Of a DNA stretch of 64,000 bases, positions 1 to 12,157 are shown piece by piece. A model generated the notes under the pieces. That model saw nothing but the letters and a program-made list of their open reading frames with translations, searched no databases and had not been told where the DNA came from. This DNA is from Morella rubra (Eukaryota > Streptophyta > Magnoliopsida > Fagales > Myricaceae), in NCBI GenBank assembly GCA_003952965.2, contig CM025850.1, positions 15,669,809 to 15,733,808 on the forward strand, read 5' to 3'. Each line of letters begins with the position of its first letter. Position 1 is the stretch's first letter. The position numbers and the translations under genes were made by a program.

Positions 1-290
1 CCTCTAACTACCAATTTTTAACACTTTGCACCCTTTATCAAATTTTCAAACTAAAATGACGATAATGCCCTTAGATATTGTTGTCAATTCATTACTTTTT
101 CAAGGGTATTATTGTCAAATGGAGGGTGCAAAGTGTTTAATATTAGTAGTTGGAGGGTGTAATGTGTCAAAGTGAGTAGTTTAGGGTGCAAAATATATAA
201 CATTGGTAGTTTGAGGGTGCAATGTCTTAAAGATGGTAGTTTGGGGTGCAATGTGTCACTACTCCGGTAGTTTGTGGGTGAAAAGTATAT
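1..290. repeat. Imperfect repeats of a ~30-bp 'ggtagtttgagggtgcaatg' unit
   Basis: A unit resembling 'ggtagtttgagggtgcaatg' recurs at about 140-175, 175-215, 210-250 and 235-275. The first ~33 bases of the window are an inverted copy of the same unit, matching about 124-155 in reverse complement. Such inverted, loosely tandem arrangements are typical of non-coding terminal regions of Mutator-like or foldback elements in plants. No coding capacity is seen. The left boundary lies outside the window, so the family and full length are unknown. Confidence 0.5.
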
Positions 291-940
291 TTTTCCCTTT
301 AAAAATAGACATGACAGATATTCTCCTTTAATTTTTGATGTATTCTATCTAATAAGTTGTGGTCATGAAAATGTGGAAGCCAACTACATGCACTAGTGCT
401 ATGGCATTTAATTTATGATCTTGATTAGAATTAAACTTGCTTTTGATCAACTCTGTTACTTTATTTATTAAATGGTTTTCACCGGTGGCCACCTTCTCAA
501 CCTTAATATTTTATGCTCTCCAAGTTTATCTCCAAGCAAAAGACAAGCATCGGATCCCAATTATTACTTGATAAAGTTGATGGATTTGCGTTTGGTGCAA
601 AGCACGCACGATCGGAAGGACGTCACTCCATACGTAAGAACTTAGAGAGGCAAGGATTGATCCATCAATATGGATCATGCTGTAGGGTGACGTAATTGAC
701 ATTGGACAAGAACATCTTAAAAATGACGAAAAAAAATTCCAATCATTTGACAAGTATATCGCAACATAAATTAACGTACATTAACATTTGTAGGTGACAA
801 CCTATATATTCATGACAAAAATGACTCAAAACTTCTAACTATCGCAGTGTTCGAACACTGTACTTAAAAGTTGAGTTCGAACTGTATTTTTAAGATGTTA
901 AATTTTCGTAAGTGACATATACGTTTGAATGCTATATTTT
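291..940. other. Non-coding flank left of CACTA element A
   Basis: AT-rich sequence with no convincing gene. The stretch about 845-890 contains two GTTCGAAC-type palindromes, resembling those at about 12.8-13.2 kb on the other side of element A. This suggests that A landed inside an older CACTA-like element (inference). Bases 938-940 (TTT) are the left copy of A's target-site duplication. Confidence 0.4.
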
Positions 941-1540
941 CACTACAAGAAAAAAGACTTTGGGTGACAAAAAAATTTGTCACCCAAAGAACAAAATTCG
1001 TCACCTAATGTTTTGGGTAATGTTTTCCACACCGTTCGAACGGTTTTTTTCCATAGCGACAAAATTGAAAATCGTCATGCCAGTACAATTCAACTGTTTG
1101 CATGAGCTGTGCGAACGTAATCTAAATATGTTCGGACGATTAATGAGAACGGTTCTTCCTGGGTGACAAATGAATTTCGTCATGTACAACCGTGCGCACG
1201 GATATACAACACCGTCGCACGTATAGACTTTCCCTCCGGACGCCTTCGTAAAGACGTCGCACCGTTGTTTCATTTATGACGAAATTTTTATTTGTCATCC
1301 TCCAAATCCGTTTGAACTATGACGCATTATTTCGGACGCTTGTTCTGTTGAACACGTTCGAACGTGTAGTTTTAGCGTGCGCACGTTTGCTAGATAAAAG
1401 ATCGTTTGGATGCGAAAACAACCATTCGGATGGACTAATTTGACGTGATGTGTGCGGACGGAATTTTATGCATGCGCACGTTATCAACGCCAACTAACTG
1501 TTCGGACTTCCACTCATACCGTTCGAACGTTTTTCTTGTT
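941..1540. repeat. Terminal hairpin and subterminal motif array of element A (left end)
   Basis: Just inside the terminus, 957-990 is a hairpin made of TTTGGGTGACA and its inverse TGTCACCCAAA around an A/T core. From about 1030 to 1530, copies of GTTCGAACG, TTCGGACG, GTGCGNACG and relatives occur in both orientations. In the En/Spm family such short subterminal repeats are bound by the TNP1/TnpA-like protein. That role is inferred here. Confidence 0.75.
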
Positions 1541-1600
1541 ATGTCAATAATTTATTAAAATTTTAAAAATATTTTACAAATAATACAAATAAAAAGATAT

Positions 1601-3295
1601 TCAATGCTCATTAAATAATAAAATTTCTATAAATATGCAATCGTTATTAAAAGTAAATACAATAGGTAATCGATAAGTGCTAAGAAAGTAGTAAAAATAT
1701 ATAAATCTACCCAAATTTTCGTTTGGTGTCGAACGAGATTGCAGCTGTCTGATTTGCTCCACCAGCTGCTCACGCATCTGCTCCGCCATTAGTTGCATCC
1801 TCCGTTCTTGTTGTTCCACTAGGGTCCTTTGCTGCTCCTCCATCATCTATAGATGCTCTCGCATCGTCTGCTCCATATCTGACCTTTTGACAAGAAGTGC
1901 TTCATATTCCAACTGTCTAGCCCTCATCTCTTAAATCTGTAATCTGGCCTCCTCAACTTCCGGACAAATCAACGGACGATACTGATGAAGATGATCCAAC
2001 AGACCGTACTGAACGGCCTAAACCTCGCACATAACCCGCTTTCGTCCCCAACACCTCAGCGAAGATCTCCACTTTGGTGTATGACTTTCCTTCTGACTCG
2101 TACTGCAACTGTAACACTTCCATTTTTTCCTACAAAATTAGAAAATAAAATAAAAATTAGCACATATGAAACATAAACGCACACGAATGCATCATTAAAT
2201 CTAATTTTACAACATCAATTTTCTTGTGCATCTTCTGATGTCCACATGCCATCCTTATTAGTATGCGTCTTTTTATAAAGCAACACAGTACTAATCTCAT
2301 CAGATTTTGGATTTTTCTGTACACCAAAAGAAATATAAAACGTGCATATTAAAATACCTAAGTCATTTATTTAAATAATAAAAATAAAATTAAATTTATT
2401 ACTTACTAACAACGCTCTCATGCGTTGGAAAGACCTCGCTCCCGATGTGTGTACAATCTTCAGCTTAGCTCTATTCTCCTTGTTGATTGCACTCCTCCTC
2501 TGCATTGTACATTTACAGTTGTTACCACAATTAATAATAAAATAAAATAAACGTTCAGATGGAATAAAAATGTTTAACCTGAAATTCTCGCTCGCGAATA
2601 AATCACAAACACGAGTCCATTCTTCTTTGTTCATCTCGAGATACGAGTCTATTCTATTTCTGTGCGTCCTGTACGCTGTGTTCATCGTAGACGTCACAGT
2701 GAACCGATCCTCAGCTCGGTCGTAATCTAGTTGGAAGTCATCCTTAACATATATAACAGTTAGAAACGCAAAAAGTTTAAACAATTAAAATTTAAAAATT
2801 ATACTTACCAACACTCGGTTCATCACATACGATTTAACTCCTTCGGGGACCTCCTTCCACTTACTCGTATCAAATGGGACATGTTGTCGAACGAGCGCAC
2901 CAATATGACTCGAGAGCATTGAGGATGCCTTGTCATCACCGCCCGTACGTCCATCAGGGATATGGACAGTCAGCTTTCCTCCGGTGCGAGCCTTGAGTAA
3001 GGCAATCCCGCGTACTACCTCGAACATGTCTGATTCTGGATGTCGCTACAAATGAAGAACAATAAATTTAAAATTCAGTTAAGCATATAAATTTAAAAGT
3101 CATAGTATTTAATTTTGATTGACGGGATAAGATACTTACACGCACAACTACTTTGGGTGCCTACTAGACTGGCTGTGTCAGGGGACGGTAATTCGTTCTA
3201 TCCCTAAGTGAAGGACCCGACACTGCTAGTGTACTGGGACTACTCTCAGCTTTAACTGATGAATCGCACCGAAGACGTTTTCCTCCTGCTGGCAT
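1601..3295 (-). pseudogene. Transposase_24 / TNP1-like protein of element A
   Basis: This appears to be the second CACTA protein, thought to bind the element ends. The start is placed at 3293-3295 because the encoded MPAGGKRLR closely matches MAAGGKRLR at the equivalent position in element B. Conserved blocks in order are GGKLTVHIPDGRTGGDDKAS (about 2960), a VPFDTSKWKEVPEGVKSYVM block (about 2830-2880), DDFQLDYDRAEDR (about 2720) and THRNRIDSYL with an EEWTRVCDLF block (2590-2680). A glutamine/glutamate-rich coiled coil lies at 1730-1846. Blocks sit in separate open stretches, some divided by probable introns. The tail beyond the coiled coil is not resolved. It is probably inactive, but intron structure and damage cannot be fully separated by eye. 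Confidence 0.7.
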
Positions 3296-3411
3296 GACGT
3301 CGTCCTGTGACCAAATAAATCAATATTAGAGAAAAATTAACACAATGAATTATGTTGCTCAAAATGAATATAAAATAGAAACGCAAAGTAAATTGAAACG
3401 ATAAAGTTACT

Positions 3412-6400
3412 TTAGTCCTCGGAGTCATATTCTTCAGAATCACTACAATCTTCACTGAACAATTCCGAAGAATTATCGGTTCCTTCTACTTCACGTTGTT
3501 GTTGATCGCTCTTATCGGTTATAGGCACATAAGTCTCGACTTCATTTCTAGTCAACGGATCATGTCAAAGGAGCTAAAGTCCACAAAAAGCTCAATAGAC
3601 TCATTCTCCAGGTATGCTTCATTCGACGGTCCTTCTCCATCTTCACTAGCTTCCTCCTCAATATGTGGAATATCATACGTGTTTCTAGGGTAATCTTTTG
3701 AATAATCTTCCAGTGACCGCCCAACTTGATATCATTGATATAAAAACTTGATTACCCCTGAGAAGCTAACACAAACGGGTCGTCTTTGTACCACTTCCGG
3801 GATGTGTTAATACTAACAACCGACAACTTTTCTCAAGACCGAAGTTTTGAGTACTTAAGTCAAACCAATCACATTTTAGTAAATAAACTAAATTCTCCCG
3901 CAGATAACGCAACATATAAATATTCACAACCTGACCATAAAAATCAACATCTGCACCATCGTGGTCCCCCGGAACAACCACACCACTATTCTGAGTGTTA
4001 TGAAACTGTTCACGAAAGACCGTGTGAAACCTAAATCCATTCACTATACACCTATAGTAAGAGAGTGCCCGTTGATCCGAACCGGATGCTAATGCGTACA
4101 AATCATCGGACACCGAACCCAGATTTTCAATGCGCATAGTTTGAACCTAAAATAGTAAACACGTGTTAACTTTGACTGAAAAAAATAATCACATAAAATT
4201 AAATAAATACCCGATTTCTAAACCAAAACGGCAAATTCTTCTCCGTGCCTCCTATCAACATTTATTGGTGATTCCCTTCTCATCTCTTCCAAATGCTCGC
4301 TATAAATAAATAAGGTATTTTATAATAAATTAAAATAAAATGAACTGATAAGTGTTTAAGACTCTATATGTTGGCTGATTTTTGAACAGTTGTTGAGTAT
4401 ATACCACTGTGCGTTTAAAAATTCCTTTATATTTAAATCTTCACCCCTACCAGCTCCCAGTGGTTGAATAGTTTGAGTAAACACAGAAAAACGACAACTT
4501 CCTTCATCCATGTTGGCATAATTCCAGTCTTTTCTATTAAATCTCGTCTCAACCGTACTAAAATACATTGAGCAAAAAGTTAAACATTCATTTAACACAT
4601 AATTCTCTGCAATGGAGCGCTCACACCGCGCCTTGTTCTTAACGAAATGCTTCATCTTCCCCATATACCTCTCCATTGGATACATCCACTGAAATTGAAT
4701 TGGACCCCCAAGTTTCACCTCCCGAGGTAAACGAACAGCTAAATGAACTATAATAGTAAAAACTGATGGAGGGAATAGTTCCAAAAAGAATCATTCCGAT
4801 GGAGGGAGGGAAGAATAAACTCAAAACTGGTTGTACTTGATACTCTCTGAAGAATAAACTCAACTCAATCAACGTTGTACATACTTCGTTTCCTAATAAC
4901 CCGTGTATCATTGCTGGTAACAGTCGCTGTAACAAGACATGTGAGTCATGACTCTTCATACCCATTATTTTTCCTTCATTTATATTCACGCATCGGGATA
5001 TGTTAGAGGCGTATCCATCCGGAAACTTAACACCCTTCAGCCATTCACAACACTTCTTACATTCATCATTCGTTAAAGTAAATAATGTTTGAGGCATCAC
5101 CTCCTACTGACCCCGAACTTGCAAATGCAAGTCCTTTTTAATGCCAAGTCTCGCCGAGCACTAGAATTGTCCTTCGTCTTACCATCGACGTTCATCAAAG
5201 TTCGTAACAATATTCTTCTCTACGTGCATGACGTCCAAATTATGTCGAAGTTTCAACTCTGACCAGTACGACAACTCAAAGAATATGCTGCGCTTCGTCC
5301 AACTTAAGTCAATGTCAGCCCATTTTCTCTTCTTCTGAGTCTTCCCAAATGAACATAACGGTATCGATTCAAGTTGTTGAAGTATCTCTTCTTCAGGCGC
5401 TGCTCTAAACTCAGTTCCTGTCAACATCATGCCTAAACGCATGCGTCACGGGCAAATATCATGGGTTTCGCATGTTTCACCGACCCATTGCAATTGGGCA
5501 AAACCATTGGTATCCAACACGAGAGAGATTACCATAAGCGGGAAAGTCATTTATAGTCCAAAGCAAAGCAGAATGTAATTTAAATGAACTTGACACAGCC
5601 GCGTCGTACGTTTGCATTCCATTTTCCCACAGGTCCTTCAACTCATCTACCAATGGCTGCAAGTAGACGTCGATATCATTCCAGGACTTCTTGGACTAGG
5701 AATAATCAATGACAGCATAAAACTTGAATCCTTCATACATTTCCATGGCAGCAAATTATATGAATTAGTACCACTGGCCATATACTATATGATAAGCTCA
5801 TGTTGCCAAGCGGATTGAACCCATTAGATGCCAAACCCAACCGCACGTTATAAGATTCCTGACCAAACCATTCATACTTCTTATCGAGGTCCTTCCATAC
5901 CTCAGAGTCTGCAGAATTTCTCATCACCCCATTTTCAACCGCACGCTTCTCATGGTGCCACTGCATATCCGTCGCCGTTTGCCTTGATAGAAACACTCTC
6001 TACAACTCAGTTTCAAGGGAAAATGTCGCAGCACTTTTTGAGGAACCATTGATTTGCTATTCTGACTGTACTTCCACCTTGATTCCCCATACACCGGACA
6101 TTCTTCTAACTTGCTATGCTCCTTCCAAAATAGTACACAGTCATTTAAGCACGCATGTATGTTATCGTAGCTAAATCCTAAATTCTTTCTTAACTTTTTT
6201 GCCTCATAATAAGATGTCAGGAAGTGTCTCCCCCTCCAGTAGTGCATCTTTTATCAAACCTAACACATCTTCAAATGCCTTTATGGTCAAATTATTCTCT
6301 GACACATGAAGTAACCTAACAACGAAAGACAACTTCGAGTCTATCAGCTTCATAAATCCAGCTTTTATCCATATTGTTCCTTTAAAGACGAAAATATAAA

Positions 6401-6452
6401 CAAAAATGCAAATAATAATATAAACAATCATGACATTCACACTCAACTCCAT
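3412..6452 (-). pseudogene. TNP2-type CACTA transposase of element A, degenerate
   Basis: This is the catalytic transposase (En/Spm TNP2, Transposase_21 family). Reading on the minus strand: a Transposase_21 start block LSFVVRLLHVSENN (about 6320), YYEAKKLRKNLGFSYDNIHA (about 6150-6210), LGLASNGFNPLGN (about 5815-5840), DELKDLWENGMQTYDA (about 5600), a DFPAYGN block (about 5535), and HNLDVMHVEKNI (about 5220). A DUF4218 region follows at 4356-5100, with RLPREVKLGGPIQFQWMYPM and MERYMGKMKHFVKNKARCE. A DUF4216 region at 3766-4137 includes LKCDWFDLSTQNFG, and an acidic tail ends at a stop at 3412. The gene is spread over several frames. In the conserved LASDG motif the Asp is replaced by Asn (codon at 5823-5825). 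The N-terminal Transpos_assoc domain seen in B and D is not found. Confidence 0.85.
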
Positions 6453-6840
6453 TTTTCCGGGTGATAGGTTCTATCCCATTCAAGTTTACAATATCACATA
6501 CTGCATGTAATTGACCCGACTATCGTGACTGATGCTTTAGAAATTTCGACAGCATTTCCCCTCAGTCTCCAGATACACTCCTACAACATTGAGCATAAAC
6601 ACCCACCATTGAAGGCAAGTGTACAAGCTCAATGCTGAATGTGTATCCGAAAGACAAAAGGAGATTTGCATCGAAATTTCTAAACACATCTATCACAATA
6701 GCAGATACAATTACGCACATTACGCATATTGTAAACTCAAACTGTCCATAACGTGGACAATTCAAGAATTACATCCAGTTCGTTATCTGAACTTCGTTTA
6801 ATTCTTAAACGGGGTCTAAGGCTAATAAATGAATGCATGA
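6453..6840 (-). other. Untranslated/intronic stretch upstream of the TNP2 body in element A
   Basis: No gene is seen. The segment 6460-6600 matches, in inverted orientation, the 18360-18545 region upstream of TNP2 in element B: shared 'gaatgggatagaacct' and 'agaaatttcgacag' strings and the cysteine-free spacer around them. It therefore belongs to the same CACTA lineage but lacks the first coding exon (Transpos_assoc). Confidence 0.5.
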
Positions 6841-7800
6841 CATAACACCAACTACCGTTCGGACGTAACATAATTGTTCGAACCATACATAAACACCTTC
6901 AAACGCCTTTTACAAAAGGTCCGAACGAAAAATAGAGTCCGAAAGGTACATCAACAGTTCGGACTGCGATTGTCGAACAAGACAGTTCTTCGACGCACAG
7001 ACTCTATTTTTAGCCCAAAATCTTGTAAAAATCAACCCAAATCACAAACACTTCAATATAAACACATCACAACAACCCCAAACTCCATTACTATCATTTT
7101 AGACCCTAAAATTTCGAAAAACACATGCTTTCATATATTAAAATACATGCTTTTCATCCAAAGCAATTCAATTTAAAAACCACTAACCTCAAATGCAATC
7201 CAATTTGAAATTCTAAAAGAGATGCTCCTTTCACACCCTCTTCAATGAGATTGGACGCCCAAAATCAGCTCTCCGCTTCTCCTCGTGCTCAAATCTCTCG
7301 TTTACTTTGTTTTTCCATTTTGTCTCCACAGTTTGCGATTCTGTCACTTTCATACACTTGAATACCGTTCGGACACATCAAAGCTAGTTTGGACGCATAC
7401 GTGTATTATTTTTCGAGGGAATTCATGCCTCCAAAATTTCATAAGCATCTGCACCTCGATTTTCCCGTCCAAACTCCGTCTTACAGTTCAACACACCGTT
7501 TTAGTAATTCTCAAACGACAGTGTACGCTCATTAACATAGACGTTCGGACGGTATAATACCGTCCGAACACTCCCTTACATCACACCAGACTGTTTAGGA
7601 AATACCAAGACGATAGCATGTGATAATAAACAACCACGTCTGGATGTTATAACAAAGAGTCCGAACGGTATTCAATTTTTAAGCGTCCCGACCGTATAAA
7701 AAAGTGTTCGGACAGTTTGTTTTGTATAATACGACACCGTTCGAGCTTACATTAAACAGCCCGGACGGAGACATTAACGTCTAAACGGTTTTGGACGATT
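6841..7800. repeat. Internal array of GTTCGGACG/CGTCCGAAC motifs in element A
   Basis: Between the TNP2 and Transposase_32 genes, motifs of the subterminal type recur (GTTCGGAC, TCCGAACG, CGTCCGAAC). At 7543-7569 two motifs face each other as a perfect 27-base palindrome with 13-base arms and a single central A. These are the motifs found at the ends of the element, but here they are in a gene-flanking position. Confidence 0.75.
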
Positions 7801-8159
7801 TTGATATTTTTTTTTTTTTAATTAACTTTATTAGCAAGTTTTGAAATAACCAAAGTTAGTTAATAATGTAAATAATCTTAAGTGGATTAAGTTCTAATAT
7901 CAATATTTTTTGAATGAGTGTACCGAAATTAGAAACATAACATTAATTAACATATTGTTTTAAGTTCTAATAAATACAGATAACATAACTGAGATGACAT
8001 AAATATATCAAGTATCGTCAAAACATAATATGAACAAAAACATCAAATAAAATCAATACATGTCCACAAAACATAATATAAAAGTAAATGTCCTCAAAAC
8101 ATAATAAAAAAATAAACGTGACAATAAAAGTAAATAAATGTTGACTATTGCTCATCATC
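7801..8159. other. AT-rich non-coding stretch in element A
   Basis: Poly-T and A/T-rich sequence with three 'aaaacataat' strings between about 8015 and 8105. No gene or motif array is seen. It is downstream of the minus-strand Transposase_32 gene, so it may be that gene's 3' region. Confidence 0.4.
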
Positions 8160-9394
8160 ATCATCCGTGAGTTTTAGAACGTGACGAACGTGACGAAGGT
8201 GCTCCTCTATCAGCACGACCCGCTCAGTCAAGGGAAAGAGCTTGCACCGGTTGCCACGCCCTTCAGAACCTCTTTAAGCACAGTGATCTCCTTCTTCCAC
8301 CCAACGTCCATGTCGGTGACCTTCTGCTCCAAAGTTGTCAGACGACGACTGATATCACTGACCATGCAATGGGTGGGCTGCAAGACCGATTCCATCCGCT
8401 GAGACAGCTCCGTCATCATATCGTCCATCCAACTCGGCCGTTGTGCCCCAAGTCCCTGAGTCGAGCTCTGCCCAGGATCCTCCCCTCCATTGCCTCCTCA
8501 GGCTGCTCCTGTCATCTTACTCTAGCAACCCGAGCGGCTTGCAGCGCTCGGCGTGTCTGGGCAATCGATTTGGAGAGCGTGGTCTTGTTGATCGACCCAA
8601 GTGGAAGCGCCCTCGGCTCGTCACCACTCTCGGGTACCATCATGGCGTGCAGGAACTGGGTCAGAAGAATCCATGCGGCAATGAAATCGTAGCATCAGTC
8701 TTCAAGGCCTCTGCACGAATGGACAGGTAGATGTATGATGCTATATCAACAGGTAGCCCCTGTACAACTGCCAGGTACAGAACTCGGCCCGACTATAAGA
8801 CAGCTCTGTGGTGTGCTTCTTCGGGTCGATGGAGGAGCATAGGATCAGATGCATGATCCGCCAAAAAGGAAGTAGCTGCCCGTGTACCATAAAGGATCCC
8901 TCCAAAATCGTTGTATCATCGCCCAGCATGGTCCGGAATACCTCGGCCTTAGTAGGCCGGCCCTCCTCTCATTGGCAGGTTTGGGAACGCCGTCAAATCT
9001 CTCTCGTACTCCAAGAAATTCGCCAGCTCGTCGGCGAGAATATGATCGGAACGTTACGGACAGTGAGCTCCATACTAGGCTCCTCGAGGTCCCTCGCCCG
9101 TAATATAGAGCAATAAAACATGCACCATATTCTTTGACGCATAGCCGGTCCTGTGGATTAACGGAAGCCAACCTAACCCCTCCACCACCTCCGAAGCGTC
9201 CGACCCTCAAATGTGAGATCTTTAAAGTCTGCCAACTTGATATCCCGCTCGACAACAATCGAGCGAGACATAATGATCGCTGTATGCTGCTCCACCGTTA
9301 AAGTTCGAGCGGAAGATTGCTCGTCATCAGCCTGGCTACTGGTACGTGCACGCTTACTCATTTTTTCAGAATCTGCACAAAAAATCGTTCGCAC
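8160..9394 (-). pseudogene. Transposase_32-type 'putative plant transposon protein' of element A
   Basis: This open-frame series encodes the third gene of this CACTA lineage, whose molecular role is not established. The start region encodes MSKRARTSSQADDEQSSAR (minus strand, from about 9360). The central block FWRIMHLILCSSIDPKKHTT (about 8810-8870) matches FWRILHLIWTPNVDGRTHST of element C and FWHILHLIFAYNIMPRKHMT of element B. The C-terminal coiled-coil block lies at 8228-8428 (MDDMMTELSQRMESVLQPTH). Frameshifts and stops break it between 8430 and 9170, so it is a pseudogene. The family call rests on similarity among the copies in this window and recalled Transposase_32 features. Confidence 0.65.
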
Positions 9395-9735
9395 GGTTAG
9401 AGATACGTCCGAACCAAAATAAAAGCGTCCGAACAGCTTTGGATAACCGTCCGGACATATTTCGCACGGTTGAATATCCGAACAACGTTCTCACGGTTGG
9501 ACAACTGTCCGAACAGCTTTGGATATCCGTCCGAACTTCAAGCAGATAAAAAACTATTTAAATTTAACATTAAATCGTCCGGACTGCATTGAAAAAGTGT
9601 CCGGACACAATCAAATGACAAGAGTTAACACAATCAAAACGACAACGTATACCACCGAGTCCGAACGGCTAAATAAGTGTCCGGACAACTAAAGAACGCG
9701 TCCGGACGACTAAATAAAGTGTCAGACGCTTTCTG
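9380..9735. repeat. Motif array upstream of the Transposase_32 gene in element A
   Basis: Dense copies of GTCCGAAC, GTCCGGAC, GTTCGCACG and CGTCCGGACG occur directly upstream of the minus-strand Transposase_32 start. The location suggests a promoter-proximal array that the element's own DNA-binding protein could occupy (inference). Confidence 0.7.
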
Positions 9736-10119
9736 GAGGATGACCGAGTTAACTCAGCCATGGCAGCGTCCCTCCCCCTCCCCACACGCCCAAAAATACA
9801 ACCAAAACACAAACTAATACACTTAAAACAAACCTAACACTTAACACAATCACTTTCTACGTAAAAATCAATTAAAAAACACAATGTACTATGCAAAAAA
9901 TGGAATTGAAATTCTATACGTAAAAGTATAAAAAAAATGAAATTTTTACCATTAAAATCTTGTTAAAAGTAAGCAAAATATACCTGGATGTGATTAGATC
10001 CACCAGAAAGAGTGATATTTCGTCAAGATTTGTGAAGAAAAAACTTGAGTTTTGAGAGATTTTTTAAGGAGAAACGGTTCGGTATTTGTGAAAATGACGA
10101 ACTGTCGACTTATGAAAAT

Positions 10120-10520
10120 ACGTCGCTAGTGTCCGGACAACAAACATGCCGTCCGGACTCTTTTCTGCACACGTGGCCCAATCAACGTACTTCGTATTAA
10201 ATGCCAAAATTTAAACCATTCAGCACAATAAACACGTCCGGACGTTTTATCACGGCGTGCGAACGTCGTTCCACTGAATTTACGCGATGTGGAAGCGCAC
10301 GTTTGGCTGAATAAACGGCGAATATCGTCCGGACGTCTATAACTCGTGCGGACGGTGACAGCCGTTTTCAACTTTCATATAACGTAAACACGTGTACGCC
10401 ATGCGACGGTTTCGGGAAAGTCCGGACGGTGCCTAAACCGTTCCAACGCCTACCTCATTTACTCTCAATTGCGATATGGGAGTCCGGACTCTCTTAGACA
10501 CCGTCCGAACGTCTAGCAAA
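10120..10520. repeat. Second motif array at the right side of element A
   Basis: GTCCGGACG, CGTGCGAACG, CGTCCGGACT and related words recur in both orientations. The sequence is CpG-rich compared with its A/T-rich surroundings. No coding region is seen here. Confidence 0.7.
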
Positions 10521-10679
10521 TTTATTTTGCATGTTAAATTCACTAAATTTACTTTACTTCACAAAACCTAATTTATTTAAATGATTTAATTTTCGTAAAT
10601 AATTTAATTTATTTCATTCAATTTAACGCAATGGGCACAAATATTTTAATTATTTTTTATTTAAAATATATAATTAGGA

Positions 10680-11103
10680 ACTATAATCTAAAACTATTGG
10701 CTCTTCCGTTATAATCCGTTTATTTGAACCAAGCTCTTGCACAACAATGCACTCCCGAGTTTAAAGCTAAATATCTGCCCAAGCTGGTCGATATAGTCCT
10801 GTTGTACCGGAACGGTATGGACAGACAACTGAGACAATTGTTCTCTCCTTATTATTTCCATCCGCATAATATTCAGCTCTTCCGTTATAGCCCTATCCGT
10901 TAGAGCAAGTTTGGTCTCCAGACCTCAAGCGACATTGGAGCTCCATGCACAACGAATGCGTCGGTTGCACTATCACCCGAATACTCTCGTTTAACTCCGC
11001 TAAATAGGTCTGCCCAAGCTGGTCGCTCTGTTTGTCCCTCGACATTGGTGATACTTCTCCCAGAGCGTTCCATGGTGAACCTAGCAAAAATAACGAACAT
11101 CAA
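10680..11103 (-). other. Unrecognised partly open segment with an internal duplication
   Basis: A minus-strand open frame at 10900-11103 starts MMFVIFARFTMERSGRS and is followed by related sequence at 10690-10800. The strings 'ggctcttccgttata' / 'agctcttccgttata' and 'ctgcccaagctggtcg' occur in both halves, so the segment looks like a diverged tandem duplication. I do not recognise a protein family. It may be a remnant of an accessory exon of element A. Confidence 0.3.
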
Positions 11104-11109
11104 ACTGCG

Positions 11110-12157
11110 TCGTTTAAATTTTAGAGCGTCCGAACGTACAATGACATAACGTCCGGACGTTTAAGAAAACTTTCGGACGATGTAAAAAGACGTCCGAACG
11201 TGTTTCGATGAACACCAGCAAAACAACCTAATTTGATATACACAAACAACACAACAAACTAAACAAGGGACGTATTTAATCGAAATGCATGAAATTGAGA
11301 AGCAAATTCATAAAGGAAGTTTTACCTGAAGTTCCTTGAGAGATCTCAAATGGATAGTGAAAACGTTTGACAGAAGAGTTTGAGAGAAGTGAGTGAGTTT
11401 GTGATTTTGACAAAGTCTGGCGGTTTTAATGTGCCCAGTACCCGTCCGAACTCTGTAGATTCGAGTTCGGACGCTTCTCAGTGGTTATATTCACACGTGG
11501 CCCTATCAAATTTAACATCATTAAAATGCCCGATTCGAAAAGGTTCTAGAACTTATACAGTCCGGACGCTATTTATGGGTCCGGACGGTGTCGATGTCAC
11601 GGGTCTGAAGTTTTACAACGTGGAACCACACAATTCGCGAAAGAAGCATTTATAATTGTGCGGACCTTTTTTGTCCCGTCCGAACGTTGTTATTTTTTTG
11701 TTAGAACACTGTTGACAACGTCCGGACTGAATAGAGTGTTCATGACGATTTTTAATTTGTCACTCTATCCTGACGATTATTATTCGTTAGGTGATGTACG
11801 TTCGGACGTTATATAAAACATGTCCGGATGGGAGTGTAAAAATTGTGACAATTCTAATTGTCACTCAGTTACGAAATTTGGAATTTGTCACCCTGCAGCG
11901 AGTCCGAACGGGTTTCTTTTTCGTTCGGACGGTCATTTGTTTTTGTGACGATTTTTATCGTCACTCATTCGCGACGGTGTATGTTGTCACACCAAAAATA
12001 CGTCCGAACGTGTTTTTGGCCGGTCCGGACGGTTTTGGCGTTCCTGGATGGTTTTGGGTGACGAAATTAATATTTTGTCATAGAAAGTTCACTTTAGGTG
12101 ACAAAATTTGGTTTGACACCCAAAATTTTGTCACCTAGAACTAAATTTCTTGTAGTG
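11110..12157. repeat. Right subterminal array and terminus of element A
   Basis: CGTCCGAACG, GTCCGGACG and GTTCGGACG motifs recur from about 11120 to 12040. The last ~110 bases hold the hairpin-forming GGGTGACAAA / TTTTGTCACC strings next to the terminal inverted repeat. This is the counterpart of the left-end array at 941-1540. Confidence 0.75.

Larger units (their letters stand above)
941..12157 (-). mobile_element. CACTA (En/Spm) DNA transposon, element A
   Basis: The element starts with CACTACAAGAAA at 941 and ends with the inverse TTTCTTGTAGTG at 12157. It is flanked on both sides by TTT, the 3-bp duplication expected for this superfamily. It is about 11.2 kb long, as expected for an autonomous-size CACTA element. 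In gene orientation (minus strand) the order is Transposase_32-type protein, then TNP2 transposase, then Transposase_24/TNP1-like protein. All three are broken by frameshifts and stops, so the copy should be unable to move by itself. Arrays of CGTCCGGACG-type motifs occupy both subterminal zones and the spaces between the genes. Confidence 0.93.
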
